From NCBI GenBank assembly GCA_029378245.1, contig JARKIF010000001.1, forward strand, positions 2,170,001-2,234,000: 64,000 nucleotides of DNA. Reading direction: 5' to 3'. This DNA is from Roridomyces roridus. Its lineage: Eukaryota; Basidiomycota; Agaricomycetes; Agaricales; Mycenaceae. Below the pieces are notes generated by a model. The model saw nothing but the letters and a program-made list of their open reading frames with translations, ran no database searches and was not told where the DNA came from. Position numbers and translations under genes: made by a program. Below are positions 22,613 through 33,672 of this stretch, piece after piece (the stretch's first letter is position 1; each line of letters opens with the position of its first letter).

Positions 22613-23439
22613 TCACCAATGCTCAGATGTCATCGCAGCTCGCTTGGCCAGTTTCTGATTCTTTTTACGCTGTTTTTCCTTTGCCTTGCGAGCACTGTCG
22701 ATTGATTTGGCCATCTTCTGCTGGCTGCGGTGTTGCTCCCGACGTGACTGTACTTCCTGGGCACCAAGCCCAGCCAGCCAGCTGGAATCGACACACTTGA
22801 CATCCTCGCGGCATTGGGGACCTAAGCGGGAATGATGACTACAATGGCCATGGACATCGAATGTCACCTACATTTGATATTCTGGGTCTTAGGAACCGTT
22901 GAGAAGGGGCCGAAGTGCAGTCTAACCAGGCACATCTAATACTGAGCTCAGACTTCACGGGTGGGCAACAGGGTAGAAGAGTACCAAATGGATAGTAGGT
23001 CCGACGCAGGGGCAGGTGAAAACCAGGTCTGAACCAACAGAATCCAGGCATATCTGGACGAATCAATCGAGGACATTGGACTGCGCAAGAAGCAACCTAC
23101 GCAGCACCTGATATTGCCCGCACGGTACTGAATTCGAAACAGTTGCTTGACCAGTTTTTCTGCTCCCCCCGGGCATAGAACAGGTTTGGCTCGCTCCAAA
23201 TAGCGCTCGATTGCCTGCCAATGGAATAAGACGAAAGGGGAATCGTGATATGAACAGGAGAAAGTTGCCTTGAAACGGTCGTCATAGGAGAGATCCTTCG
23301 GCGCCGGCTGCACGAGAGGGTATTGTTTCTGGTATGTTTGAAGGAGACCCTTCTCGGCAACGGTATGGACGTCCAGCAGCTCGATCTCGTCGTCAGTCGC
23401 GGGGTCTTGCCATTCACTGTCCCTCGCGATCGAGGCCAT
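22613..23439 (-). CDS. Gene Y, copy 1, unknown multi-exon protein
   Basis: The first exon runs from the ATG at 23439 (MASIARDSEWQDPATDDEIE) to about 23110, and includes KQYPLVQPAPKDLSYDDRF and SCSYHDSPFVLFHWQAIE. A middle exon reads RPDMPGFCWFRPGFHLPLRR. The last exon, ending at 22613, is strongly basic (RKAKEKQRKKNQKLAKRA), which suggests a nuclear or nucleic-acid-binding tail. All three parts are conserved in copy 2 at 45.3-46.1 kb, which supports them as coding. Exact splice sites in the middle are uncertain. The family is unknown. Confidence 0.5.
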
Positions 23440-24229
23440 CTGGGTTTGAGTTTGAAACAAGGGTATATGTAAGAGGACCAAATATCCGGTCGGACAACGA
23501 GTGGTCGCGCATGCCTTGGGCCGTCAGCCGGTAGATTTCGCCGCACAGATCGGCCTCTCGTTTAACGGTCCTGTCATGTCAGCGGACGCCGTCAAAATCC
23601 TGGGATCTCCTAAGATTCAGGAGGATTCTGCGGTAAGCATGCATGGCTGAAACGTGGCTCATGGTCACCCCAGATCTCGGGGACTTTCTTGTTTCTCGTG
23701 CTTATAATTAGTCGGCCTGGAAGGAGCTGGTTGGGAATTCGGATGAGAATCACCGTAGTTTGGCCTGTTGAGATTCAGCCCGGTTGTCGAAGCAGCTGAG
23801 TAGGTGCCGGTCAAACTGCCATGCTGAGCAAGAGGTCCGGAAGATTAGCGATGTTTCGAGGAACACAGGCAGGAAGGTTGCAAGCCGGGACACGAGAGTA
23901 GAGTCGAGCAAACGGACGGAGAAGGAATCGGGAATTACCGATCTGCCAACCTGTTGGTCATATTTGGCTGTGCACCCTCCTAGGCCTGCCGCTTCGGTCG
24001 TGCCATCGGGCGAAATTCTGATTGCTTGCTGCTGAGCCCCGACTTGCGCCGTCGGCCATGGTGTACGTACTCAAGGAGAACAGTTTGGAGAACACGTTCA
24101 TGATCGACGGGATGGTAAGATAAGACCGCCGGTAAGTACCCACGCCTGCAGGCTCTGGATCTGGCAATTCCTCATTAAATTGTCCTAGGCCTATATTGAT
24201 TCTTCCTCTCTCTTTCAACCAACCCCACC
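23440..24229. other. Shared intergenic region between divergent genes Y and Z
   Basis: Y and Z point away from each other, so this region probably holds both promoters. It aligns with about 46127-46955. TCTTCCTCTCTCTTTCAACC lies just before the Z start, a pyrimidine-rich tract like those near many fungal start sites. Confidence 0.45.
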
Positions 24230-26047
24230 ATGGACGATTTCACACTATTCACTCCCTCGGACTCGGAAGACGAATTGGACCTTCCAGCAAACGCCCGCCG
24301 GCCTGCTTGTGTTGCAGACAATGCAAATGCTACGCATACTCTTTATGCCCAGTTTCTCAACGAGATGGCCGGGAGGCGAGCCCAAGTGTGCATTATACCC
24401 TTCTTTCGATGACCGACTCACTGGCTCCACAGGATACTCTTGGCCAGGATGTCGAGATGTTTGACCCTGTGGATGAAGACATAGCCAATGCCTTTGGTAG
24501 CCGAATGTTGTAAGTTGCGCAAACTATTCTCCTCTCAAGCTCGCATTGTTTTGTCTTCCAGTCTTCACGAAGCGGATCCGGAGGTGCCCGCTGAGCCTCC
24601 GCACGGCATCGCGGCGCAGGTATGCCATCACCTTAATGCGCCCACCATATTGATTTTCACAAACCCAGCATCTTGCAGTTGAGATTGCGTACATTTCCAA
24701 CAGGCTGGCTAATTTTGACTTGGCTATCCAAGGATCCCACCGCTCAGCAGCAGCAATTTCTGCCACCACCCCCGGAAAGAATGCAACCAGTGGTACATAT
24801 TTCCATATCCAACCGTTTTTTGTTGTCCCAATCGCTCTAGCCAACAATCCCTGTCTCAATGCTGCAAACCCCACCGGAGCCGGTACGGATGGGAGGCCAA
24901 CCGGTATGTCGGTTACCAGATACCGAGAGAAATTTAACCGTCCACTCTAGCATGCTAGGGCAGGTGACATTATCCAACCAGCTACGCGCCGGAGGCGAGC
25001 GGGACGTCCCGTCCAGCGTAATCCGAAAGTAGTGGACATTGCGGTAAGGCAAACAGGTGTTGGACGCAATAAGTAACTGACAACAACTTATTGTCAGAGA
25101 GCCGTCCGACGACAACTTTGTCAGCTGGTCGGTGAAAATCGAATACTTGTACCGCAGGTGACTCCCGAGGAGGCTGCGCAATACAAGCTACGCTCTGAGC
25201 AATTTACACTTGACGAGCGTGAGGAGGCCATGTCCGAGCAAAACTTTAGGATCGATGTCCGCGGAACGCGGGCCTCGGCTTGGAACAAATCTGCAGCCCG
25301 AGTATTCGCGCCAATTGTCATGCGGAACGAAGGGTACCGAGACACGCACGAGACTCGCCATTTGATTCTCTCCGCATTCACAGCCCACATGGACACACTG
25401 ATCCGGCGATTTCGACATTTGAACAAATCGAAAGAAGAGCAGGAATCCTTGGAATCTCAAGCGCGCCGTCGGAGCAGAAAATATCAGGTATATCTCGTGG
25501 CCCAGGTCCTGCAGATTTTTGATCATTTGTGTTTCAGCTGTTTTTAAGACGGCACAGGACTGGAATTCGACTTCCCTTGCTGCATGACCAGATTCCCATG
25601 CTGGAAGAGCTCGGAATTGACACCATGTCCTGCGACGAGTCAGAACGAGGGACGGTTGATGTTGAAACAAGGTATCGGATCTCGTCCCCGGATTGGCGGG
25701 CCGACAAAGTCACCCAATGGCTGAGAACATTCGACTCGGCCTACCACATCTCCCGCAAACTCGCCCCACCCAAGGCTGGAGCCCCGCCCCGTGTCCGCTA
25801 TGCACCTACTGCTAAAAGCAAAGGCGGGCGAGCTGTACCTGACCTCCCGGTCAGCGCCTACAACTCCAATTGGTTACAAGAACATCAACAGCAAAGATAC
25901 GATGTGGCTCCTCGAGCCGACGAGACCTACGACTTCACACCTGGGACCGCCGTCATGGAGTTGGTTTCTTCCAGGCATTTTCAGGATACTTTCTCACATG
26001 TGTCCTTTGCAGCTACATCCAGTCAGCGGTTGCGAACTTCTAATTGA
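24230..26047 (+). CDS. Gene Z, copy 1: expanded agaric family with MSxDES motif
   Basis: A multi-exon gene. Exon 1 is MDDFTLFTPSDSEDELDLP (acidic start) ending at about 24388. Short exons follow, including a Pro/Gln-rich one (PTAQQQQFLPPPP near 24740), then a basic motif ATRRRRAGRPVQRNPKVVD near 24990-25045. The long last exons (about 25095-25486 and 25537-26047) carry RAVRRQLCQLVG, LVPQVTPEEA, NFRIDVRGT, MSCDESERG, YRISSPDWRADKVTQWLR and PVPxLP-like VPDLPVSAYNSNWL. From memory, proteins with RRxxRxxQRNPKV, MSxDES and WR..V..WLR..D motifs are numerous, uncharacterised and transposon-associated in agarics. Function is unknown; a DNA-binding role is possible from the basic and arginine-rich motifs. 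The frame is open in both copies. Confidence 0.6.
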
Positions 26048-27251
26048 CTGACCCCAAGAAACGCTAAACCGGTATGACCCGCCCTTTCTTTTAAATTTCC
26101 TGGTGCTGTGCCTGCTCATCATAAATTTCAGATGGCGGAAGATCTTCGTGATGACGGAGGCATCCGGTGCGGGCTGAATGGGCTCAAATTTGGGAGTCGG
26201 TACTCATTCTCATGTTCGTTATGAAAATACTATCATTTGCCCTCCTTTGCACAATGGTGCACCTTTGCACAGCGATCAATGATTTCTGAGTGAACTCTTT
26301 TTTGCCTCAATTGACCTGGGATTTTGACCGTTGGTGATCTCGGGAGTGTGAAATTTATGACTGTATTTTTTTCGGAGCCATGAGAGCAAGAGAAAGGTCA
26401 AAAAAATGTGTTGACATTGTTGTGGAGAGGTGGGTGTTTTGATGGCTGGCATCGGCAGCTCTACTGCGGCCTCAATTTGTATCCAACGTACATATGGCTT
26501 GGTACAGGGCATTGAGACATAATAAAGATGCCACTACTCAAATCCGAGCCCAAACGGCCGAGAATTGGGTCCACAGCACCGCCATCAAAATTCTCGTGAA
26601 GACGAGGCAAATGATAGTAAACCGGATTGGCGGGTATCAATGCCATCTCGCTTCACTGGAGTGCGCTGCTCCAGCTCCGGGCTCGTCACATCGCGGACAG
26701 GCCCTCGATTTCTGCCGAGAACGTTCAAATTTTTGGATGTCGGGAAAGGAATCTGATTTCAATTGTGATGCAGTCAGTGGCTGTACAGAGGTGTTCTTGG
26801 TATCCAAAGTGAGGCAAAGAAGCTCTACAGGGTACCGGAAGCTCTATGGCCGGGCACGTAATTTCATTCAGAGACAGGGATGTCGAGTTGCCGCACGGGT
26901 ATGGTCTAGATCTTGCTTCGAATGGCTCAGGGGGTGGCTGTCCAGGCGCGTAAGGCGAGACTAGAAAAGGGCCACGATATTGATTCTTGTATACATGCAC
27001 ATCACTGTTCGGATCAGACGCGCATCTTTGACGCGTCGCGTCGTTTCCTCCAGGAACTCATCCGCTCTCGAATCTTTTCTCTCGCACCAAGAAATTTCGA
27101 GCTCCTCCTACCCATCCCTGCATTTTCATCACGCTTGGGTTGTTCTGGTCAGTTCCATTTCCTCGACCCGGGACACCCATTGCGTACGGGGTTTCGCCCA
27201 TCCGCGTTCATTCCGGTCGCCTGAGCTTTCCCCCTGCACCGGGGCGCCATC
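26048..27251. other. No firm gene; right edge of duplication
   Basis: A plus frame at 26494-26964 and an overlapping minus frame at 26725-27000 cannot be told apart by content. Part of the sequence (26760-26800) matches 49405-49440. The GC-rich stretch at 27170-27300 is low in coding signal. Confidence 0.3.
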
Positions 27252-29470
27252 TCACCGGGCGAACCGGCCGCGGAGCGGCCAAACCTCCCCGCACACACCA
27301 AAAGACCATAATATTTCATGACCCCCTCGATCAGCCCTTGGTCCATATGTTGGCCTCACAAGCCACTTTTTTTTCTTCTCAAATCCAGGCTCCGGCTGTA
27401 CTTGCTTCGAAACGGCTATAGGCACAAATACAGAGTCAAGACGTACAGGATTAAAGGATAGGATACGACTGCTCCGGCGTCTGGGTTTCAGCGATACTCC
27501 CCCCACTGTAAAATGCAACTCATCCAGTGTGGTAAAAAACGACAATCCTTCTTTCCAGCGAATTTCGGCCTCCTCCGCCTTTTCCGCTTGATGCTCAGCG
27601 CTCACCGTTCTTCGAAACGCATCATCTGTCGTGTTCCCATTTGAAGCCCAACGAAACAACGCGCCCGCGGTGTACTGCGTGAACGAGTGTCGAATTTCGC
27701 CCGGGGCGATGAGGGTATTCGAGTGGGTGACAATGGAGGAAGGAACAAGGATGGTCGAGCCGGGAGGGAAACAAATTATGAGTTTCAGCTCCCAGAGGAT
27801 GAGATGGCCTCCTCGATCTGGGTTGAAGTTTCCGAGGGCGGTATGGGACAGAGGCCTGCGGCCATATTGCCGAAATCGAGATGTTTCTCCGTGACGACGT
27901 TCATGAAGTTGAATGTACAGGCAGCAAAGGCGCTGCGGGGAAAGTTCCAGTGTAGGTCTTTGTTCCACTTGAGGATATCGTCCTTGTTTTGTTGGTACCG
28001 AGCGGGAAGACGACGTGCGTAAATATACATCAACACTGTGTATAAATGAGCCTTTGGACAATTGAGGCTCAAATGAATAATTATAACGCACTCATCGTGA
28101 ATCCAACGATGTGGCCAAAGGACTCATGGGCCATCAGCTCGTTGGCGACGACCGTGTTCTGCACATTATTTTGAAGGACACCTGGTGCCTGCCGCGATCT
28201 CAACAAAAGATGGGAAATACCTACGCCCTGGCCGCCTCCGAATGATACTCCGCAAGCAAGTGGAAAGTAAGGTTGCTGCGCCCAACGGTGGTGGTAATCG
28301 TCGCCCGGGACATCGAGGTCTCGCGCTGCCGCCTCCATCTTTGCCGCAGCGCCGTCGATGATGGCCTGCCAACGTATGCGATCTCTGGGCTGGCCACCAA
28401 GTATCACGATGATACGGTCGTGAGAGTCGACGATGGGAATGGTAATTCTATGCCGGGGTTAGCCTGGAAACAAACGCCCTGTTGTTTCGTCCAGCTGTAC
28501 CACGGAGAAGTCGTCTGCGTCGACGTGCGGATTGTACTTCAAACTGCGGAGGCCAATCCACGCTGGTTTGCTGTGGGGGAGGTTGGCGGCGTCCTGGGGT
28601 AGATGTATGGCGGCCTTTATGGCATCATTGACGCGGCGAGTGTGAACGGCCTCGAGCTTGGGGTCCCCAGATGCAACCGCGGCGGCAGCACGCTGTTGGT
28701 TGCGCTTGAAGTGGGATTTGACCTTGGCGTGGTTGGAAGCGGTAACGGGGGTGGTTGGAGTGGAGGAGAGCCCATGACGCTGGTCAAAGCGTTTCGCTTT
28801 GTCCTTGAGTTTCCGACGTGCCGTGGCAGAGAGATTTGAGTCGTGTTTGGCCCTATGCGGATTGGTGGTGCCTGTGCATGCTGATGTCGTAGCGGTTGTG
28901 GTCGTTGTGAGGGTCGTGGTCGTGGTCGCGGTTGTGGTTGTCTCGTTGGTCGTGGTCGTAAAATTTTCTGTGAGAATGTTCAGACACCTGAATCGTAAAA
29001 GTAGAATTATTGTGACGCACCATGAAGGCTGAGCTCCTCCAGCCCCGGAATCAAGATCTCCCCTGGCTCCACGTTCTCGCCCGACTGCGCCCGTTCCTTC
29101 AAGCAAGTCTGAAGACGTTCGTTCACAGAGCGAGTCCGAGTCTGATTTCAGGCTTCGAGAGCAGACTGAGCGGTAGCGTCGGCAGCAGAAAAATCAATGA
29201 AGACACCTCTCAGGGTCATGCAGAATCGGCTTGGAAGAGTCCGCGCCGCGTGGCTGGTAGGCTGTGAAGTGTCCGTGGATGGAAGGGTCTTGCAGGGATT
29301 TAACGGGCTTGAAGGGTATGGAAGGGCCTTGCAAGTTGAATTAAAGGCTCTGAAGCCCTTGGAAAGCAGAAGTCGGGTAATGTGTGACTGAACAAATGAA
29401 TTTTGATTCACTTACCTCATGCGCTCTATTTTCTCCCGCCGCTCGATCGCCCTCATCGTCTCCTCCGCAA
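27252..29470 (-). pseudogene. TET/JBP-type dioxygenase, single frameshift (copy B)
   Basis: Reads right to left. N-terminal exons at about 29450-29030 include VNERLQTCLKERAQSGENVE. Next come a Thr run (28990-28860), a basic RRKLKDKAKRF segment and KPAWIGLRSL. The core exons carry ITIPIVDSHDRIIVILGGQP, then FAACTFNF and KHLDFGN (the HxD iron ligands), then GNFNPDRGGHLILWELKL, FPPGSTILVPSSIVTHSN (distal His) and FTQYTAGALFRW. This is the agaric 2OG-Fe(II) TET/JBP family, which can oxidise 5-methylcytosine in studied members. Near 27842 the frame breaks between CPI and ALGNF; one missing base explains it. Without that lesion all ligands would be present. The 3' end is uncertain because the frame runs on to 27252. 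It is either a pseudogene or an assembly error. Confidence 0.7.
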
Positions 29471-30106
29471 CGGGCACCGTGGGGTCGTACTAGGGGGAAG
29501 AGGTAGAGGAGGTTCCTCGTGGTGCGAACCGCCAATCGATGTGGGCGTGGTATTCAGTGCAGACGGGCCAAATAGTCGCGCTCCTGTGCAGAGTTACCCA
29601 AGCCAAAGCATCCGCGTATCGTTCAATGTGAGGATCCAGCACGGTCTGCCTCGCACCCTCAGCCCACCTCGACCTGGAGGCCAATACCGCCCGCTGTTCC
29701 AATTTCTCAAGCCCTGGTTCAACCATCCCTCCGGCGTTGTGTTCACGGCGCCCACCAGCTGCCCGTATTGGGAGACTCGGTGGTATGATTTCAACTTCGT
29801 ACTTAAATGTATTATAATTTAATTAGCTTCGTTGTCCTATAGTTGGTGGCAATCAAAAGGCGAAACGCCCAGCTTTCGGGCCTCCATGTGGGATCAGCGC
29901 AAGATCAGCGCCCAGCCCTCGCATCGTCTCGGTTTCTTGATTCAGATTCAACACAAACAAAGGACAAGTCTCCACAACTGCACCATCTCCTCCTGTTGTG
30001 CCCCACCCTCACCCTCAGCACCATAAGGCATCCCACAAAGCAGAGTGAGCAGCGTCGCCGTGTTTGCATTGCATTGCGTCAAGGCCGTTGCTCCTTTGTT
30101 AGTGGA
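29471..30106. other. No firm gene; possible 5' end of copy B
   Basis: A minus frame at 29490-29726 (WAEGARQTVLDPHIERYADA) looks protein-like and could be an upstream exon of the dioxygenase or a separate gene relic. The rest is the short divergent region before the plus-strand gene at 30107. Confidence 0.35.
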
Positions 30107-32345
30107 ATGGATTTCAGTGAGCCAGCAGGCTCATCATTCCAACGAAAAGTGAGAAAGCCTGCTAGGGCGAACTCCAGTGTCCATGCCGAGCTCGATGCTG
30201 ACTCATTCCTGCTCAGCCCGATGCTCTCGAAGGTCCATCTTCGCAAGGCGCACCCTGCCAGGTTTGTTGAGCGCCGAGAGAACCGCCGCAGCAAGGTCTG
30301 ATGAGCCGTAGGCCGAAATCCTCTGCACACCCCTCAGACTAGCCGACATGCTCAGCACGTATCTGGAGCTGGGAGGCGACTCTCAGGTCGAAGACAACAA
30401 TGCCGACATCCAGGCCCTCCTGGGGGAACCCATTCTCCCCAGGCGATCAACACGATTGGCTATCTCCCAGAAGGGCAAGATGACCAACCTTGGTCCAGAA
30501 AAGGCCCCTTCAACAAGGACGCAATCGTCGCGGAATAACCTCTCGGGAAGAATATCCAAACCATCCAAGCCCAACCTGCGCAAAAGCCAGCTACTGGACG
30601 ACCACGGCCACCTGAGAACTCACACCGTGCCCTGGATGTAGTAGGCTTCCCCATCCGTAACACCCCCAATTTTCTGACCAACGTTATCAGCGAAAAAAAG
30701 CCCCTGGACGAAGTCCCCGTGACTCCGCCCCGGCCCATCGTTCCTATCAACGTCGCCGCCCCACCACCTCCAACTCCATCCTCTGCCCCGGCGGCAACTT
30801 TCGAGGACGGTCTTGCGCCAGCCTGCCAGATTCTCCCACAAGCCGCCTCACCCCCGGCCCCAACCGCCAGCGAAAATGAGGGGCCGAAAAGGAAAAGGAA
30901 GAAGAAGAAGGGCGCTGGCTGCTTAACAAATCGTGGGGAGCCTTCCGTGAGCAGTAAATTGGCGAAGACAGAGGGTCAGGCTATGCAGGCCCCTTCCTTC
31001 TCTATTTCTACTGGCGCCAGCGTCAGCAGCACCGGTTGGCACGGGGCCAGGCCTCCTTTGGAGGCTCGTAAGCTGCTGGACGATCTGTACGATGACCCTC
31101 AGGCGCTCAACGAAGCCCTATCCCACCTCCACCCCGTCCCGTACGAAAAGCGCCAAAAGTGAGCCCCACGCCACGCCTCTTCCCTCAAAGGCTCACTATT
31201 TCTTAGCTGGAAAGAGGAAAAATCAATGCGTTCCCTGGACCGCGACGGCCATGTGATCATGTTTAGGTCACGCCGAGCCGTCTTCCTCCGGGATAACATG
31301 AAGCCCTTGGAGTTGGCTTGCCATCTCTTGCTGGAGGGCGACCTTGAGAAGGAATCGGTTCAAAATCGGTTCAAAAATCAAGTTCGAGGGCCACACATGG
31401 CCTTGGTGATTGGTCATCATCGCCAATACGTTCGCGTAAGTTTCCTCTTCCACTCTCTCCCACATAGTTGACCACGCCGCAGGAGCCCATGCTCACGGAG
31501 TGGCACCGGGCCCACTCGGATCGCGTGGCTGCCTTTCTTTCCCAAGATATCATCAAGCGGATCATGTGGGTCTTTTTTTCCACCCGCTTTTCAAGGATCT
31601 CACTCAATCTATAGACAATGGATCACTCAGATGGTGGAGCTAGTCTTTCCTGGGATAGCAAAGCGGTTTAGAGAGGACGTGGAGAAGATCAAGCAGCGCT
31701 ATCCAGGAGTAGAGCCACTCTTTGGGCTCTTTTGGAATTTCTGCCTCAACGCCCAGTTTCCGGGTCAGAGACGCATCCACTGCCTCCCCCACGCCGACTG
31801 GAAAAACCAAATTGGTGTCTGTGCTCTCCTTGTTTATCTAATCTCTGGGGGAGGTAAGTTTTTTGCAAACCTCCCGGGCCTTTACTCAAATTACAGCAGA
31901 GCACTTTGACGATGACAGAAAAACTTGGTTAGTTGTCTGGGAAATCGCCCTGGCCATTCAGCTTCCTGCCTGGGTGCTCCATCTCTACCCATCCGCTCTC
32001 TTCTACCACTTTAATGTTGATGTTGATGGTAAGTTTTCCGACTCTTCCAGACCCTTGGAAGCTAAAAACTATCCAGACGTCAAGTTTGTGACCACTGCTG
32101 GTGAAGTAGTGCACCCCACCCAAGCCAACTCGACTCCTCTCCACGAAGATACAGACTGTGGAAGGGGAAGCATGGTCTTTTTTAACCAAGCAACCATGCG
32201 GTGTTTTCCAGAGACTGGGTATGATCTTCTTAGTCTGGCGCCCGAAGAGCAGCGCACCTTTGACTATGAGGGATCTATTGAGTCTACCTTTGTCAAATAT
32301 GTACAGACCATTCCCGTCCCACCCAGCATCCCTCCCAGCTTGTAG
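30107..32345 (+). CDS. 2OG-Fe(II) dioxygenase-like protein, eight exons
   Basis: Exons 30107-30261, 30338-30637, 30691-31158, 31207-31435, 31483-31565, 31615-31853, 31897-32028 and 32077-32345 join in frame to 624 residues. The first 310 residues are disordered, rich in Pro, Ser and Lys, with a basic KRKRKKKKG run. The C-terminal half is folded: a helical part (FPGIAKRFREDVEKIKQRYP), then RIHCLPHADWKNQIGVCALL with an HxD pair, WLVVWEIALAIQLPAWVLHL, and YPSALFYHFNVDVD with a candidate distal His. GRGSMVFFNQATMRCFPE follows. The HxD..H order and spacing fit a double-stranded beta-helix dioxygenase. Similar proteins are numerous in agarics, from memory. Substrate is unknown. All phases agree and no lesion is visible. 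It is adjacent to and divergent from the broken TET/JBP copy. Confidence 0.6.
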
Positions 32346-32516
32346 ATGGCTTGGACCTAGCAATAGTTAGCAGGCTAAATAGTAGCTTTTGTCCTTGTGA
32401 AGTGCGAAAAAATTCCAGCAAAGTACTGAGCAGATCAAAAGAGCTTGGATGTGTTTGTAGAATTGCTTCTGATTCTCCCAACTACTCGCATGAGGCCGGT
32501 GGCTGAATGCTATGGA

Positions 32517-33322
32517 TTAAGGAAAGGAGGCTTTGATCTGGGGCCTCATCCAAAAAAACTCGGAGCAAGTTTGGCAGGCGGATGACGCCCCCTTCTGGCT
32601 CTTGTGCCTCCACCTCGCTGCGCTGAGACGACGCGCACCCCAGCCCCGTACTTTAACGACTCGCGCCCGTCGCGGTGTCGTCGTTCGATTATTCTCGTTC
32701 CATGAAGATCGACAGATTTGACCGTTGGGAAGACGCACGGTCACCCGCCCCCATCGAATGACATTTGCTCTCCACGAATTGGCAAGCTCGTTGGCATTCT
32801 CATCTCCACAGTGGTGACTGGTCGCGAATATACTGGCGGATGGCTGCTGCCTCGGAATCCTCAACTTGTCGAGCGCAAGAGTCTGTTGGACGGTGAAGTA
32901 GATAGCCGTGGCCAAGATCGAGGGCATGAGCGCCTTGAGAGCATTGACCTGCGCACGCCGAATGCCTCGTTGAGCGAGATTGGCGCATATAGGGATCGCA
33001 CGTGTTGTTTGATTTCCTCGCCGAGGTTGCCAATCCTTCTTTCCGTCACCCATTGCGAATGTAGGTTCAAAGGACCCTTTTGGATCGTTTCACCAGGCAT
33101 ATAAGAGATGGTCAGGATGATTGGGCGAACGAAATGCATACGATGCACGCGTCGTTCGCAACAAAGCTCCCCAAAGCCGGTGGAAAACTGCTTGAGGAGT
33201 GCATCGGCCTCAATAGCCTCCTCTAGAAGGATCCTCAGCGTTGGGATCGGGTTCGAGTTCAGCAGACTCGTCGCCAGCTGTCTAGTCCAAATAACTTCAG
33301 GTACGTCGGCAACTTGAGCCAT
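32517..33322 (-). pseudogene. Unknown protein, apparent frameshift
   Basis: From the ATG at 33322, the frame MAQVADVPEVIWTRQLATSL continues to about 32960 (SLNEAFG). Coding-like sequence then continues in another frame (VNALKALMPSILATAIYFTV) to a stop at 32517. No intron of usable size fits the junction, so a one-base shift is likely. A hydrophobic stretch (SILATAIYFTV) and IILTISYMPGE are visible. The family is not recognised. Confidence 0.4.
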
Positions 33323-33483
33323 GAAGGACGAGCGAGGCATTCGGGCAGTGGAAAAGATTGGGAACAGGCATGCATGTAGCCGGGGATGCAGCCATAACAG
33401 TGTTCCTTGCCATGGATGGGAGCAAGAGTACTAGCTATAGTCAAGGTGAGTTCCGTATACGTAATGGCTAGCTGTCAAATCCA

Positions 33484-33672
33484 AATCGGGACACTTTCCT
33501 TGCTCCCAATTCGGATGCTTGCCAATTCCCCTCGGCCCGCCGGCGGAACTGGTTTTCCGTTGGATCGTTCTCCTCAGTCGCGATTGGACATGGACCAGAG
33601 TCTGGAGATCTCTGCGTGGGACATCTCGCTGTTCTTCTCACCGTGCACCTCTCGGCCTAGGCCCGGCTAACC
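33484..33672 (+). promoter_or_regulatory. F-box-family leader in front of an unrelated gene
   Basis: AATCGGGACAC, TTGCTCCCAATTCGGATGC, GGATCGTTCTCC, ATTGGACATGGACC and TCTGCGTGGGACATCTCG appear in the same order as in the leader split by the LTR element (1560-1637 plus 3587-3655). The match stops shortly before the ATG, and the following protein is not an F-box protein of that family. Confidence 0.6.

Larger units (their letters stand above)
20815..26800. repeat. Segmental duplication, copy 1 (X, Y, Z genes)
   Basis: The order gene X (minus), gene Y (minus), gene Z (plus) recurs at about 42680-49440. Similarity extends into introns and intergenic DNA, and the coordinate shift varies from about 21.9 to 22.9 kb because of indels. 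The part at about 21600-22550 is not shared; the second copy has an F-box pseudogene there. A short exact match, GATGCAGTCAGTGGCTGTAC, at 26767 and 49409 marks the right side. Confidence 0.75.

Noticed and set aside
27252..27345. ADRGGHEILW at the end of the TET/JBP copy B frame, considered as a second dioxygenase core
   Set aside because: Only about ten residues resemble GGHLILW; no HxD or distal His nearby, so it is probably chance or read-through.
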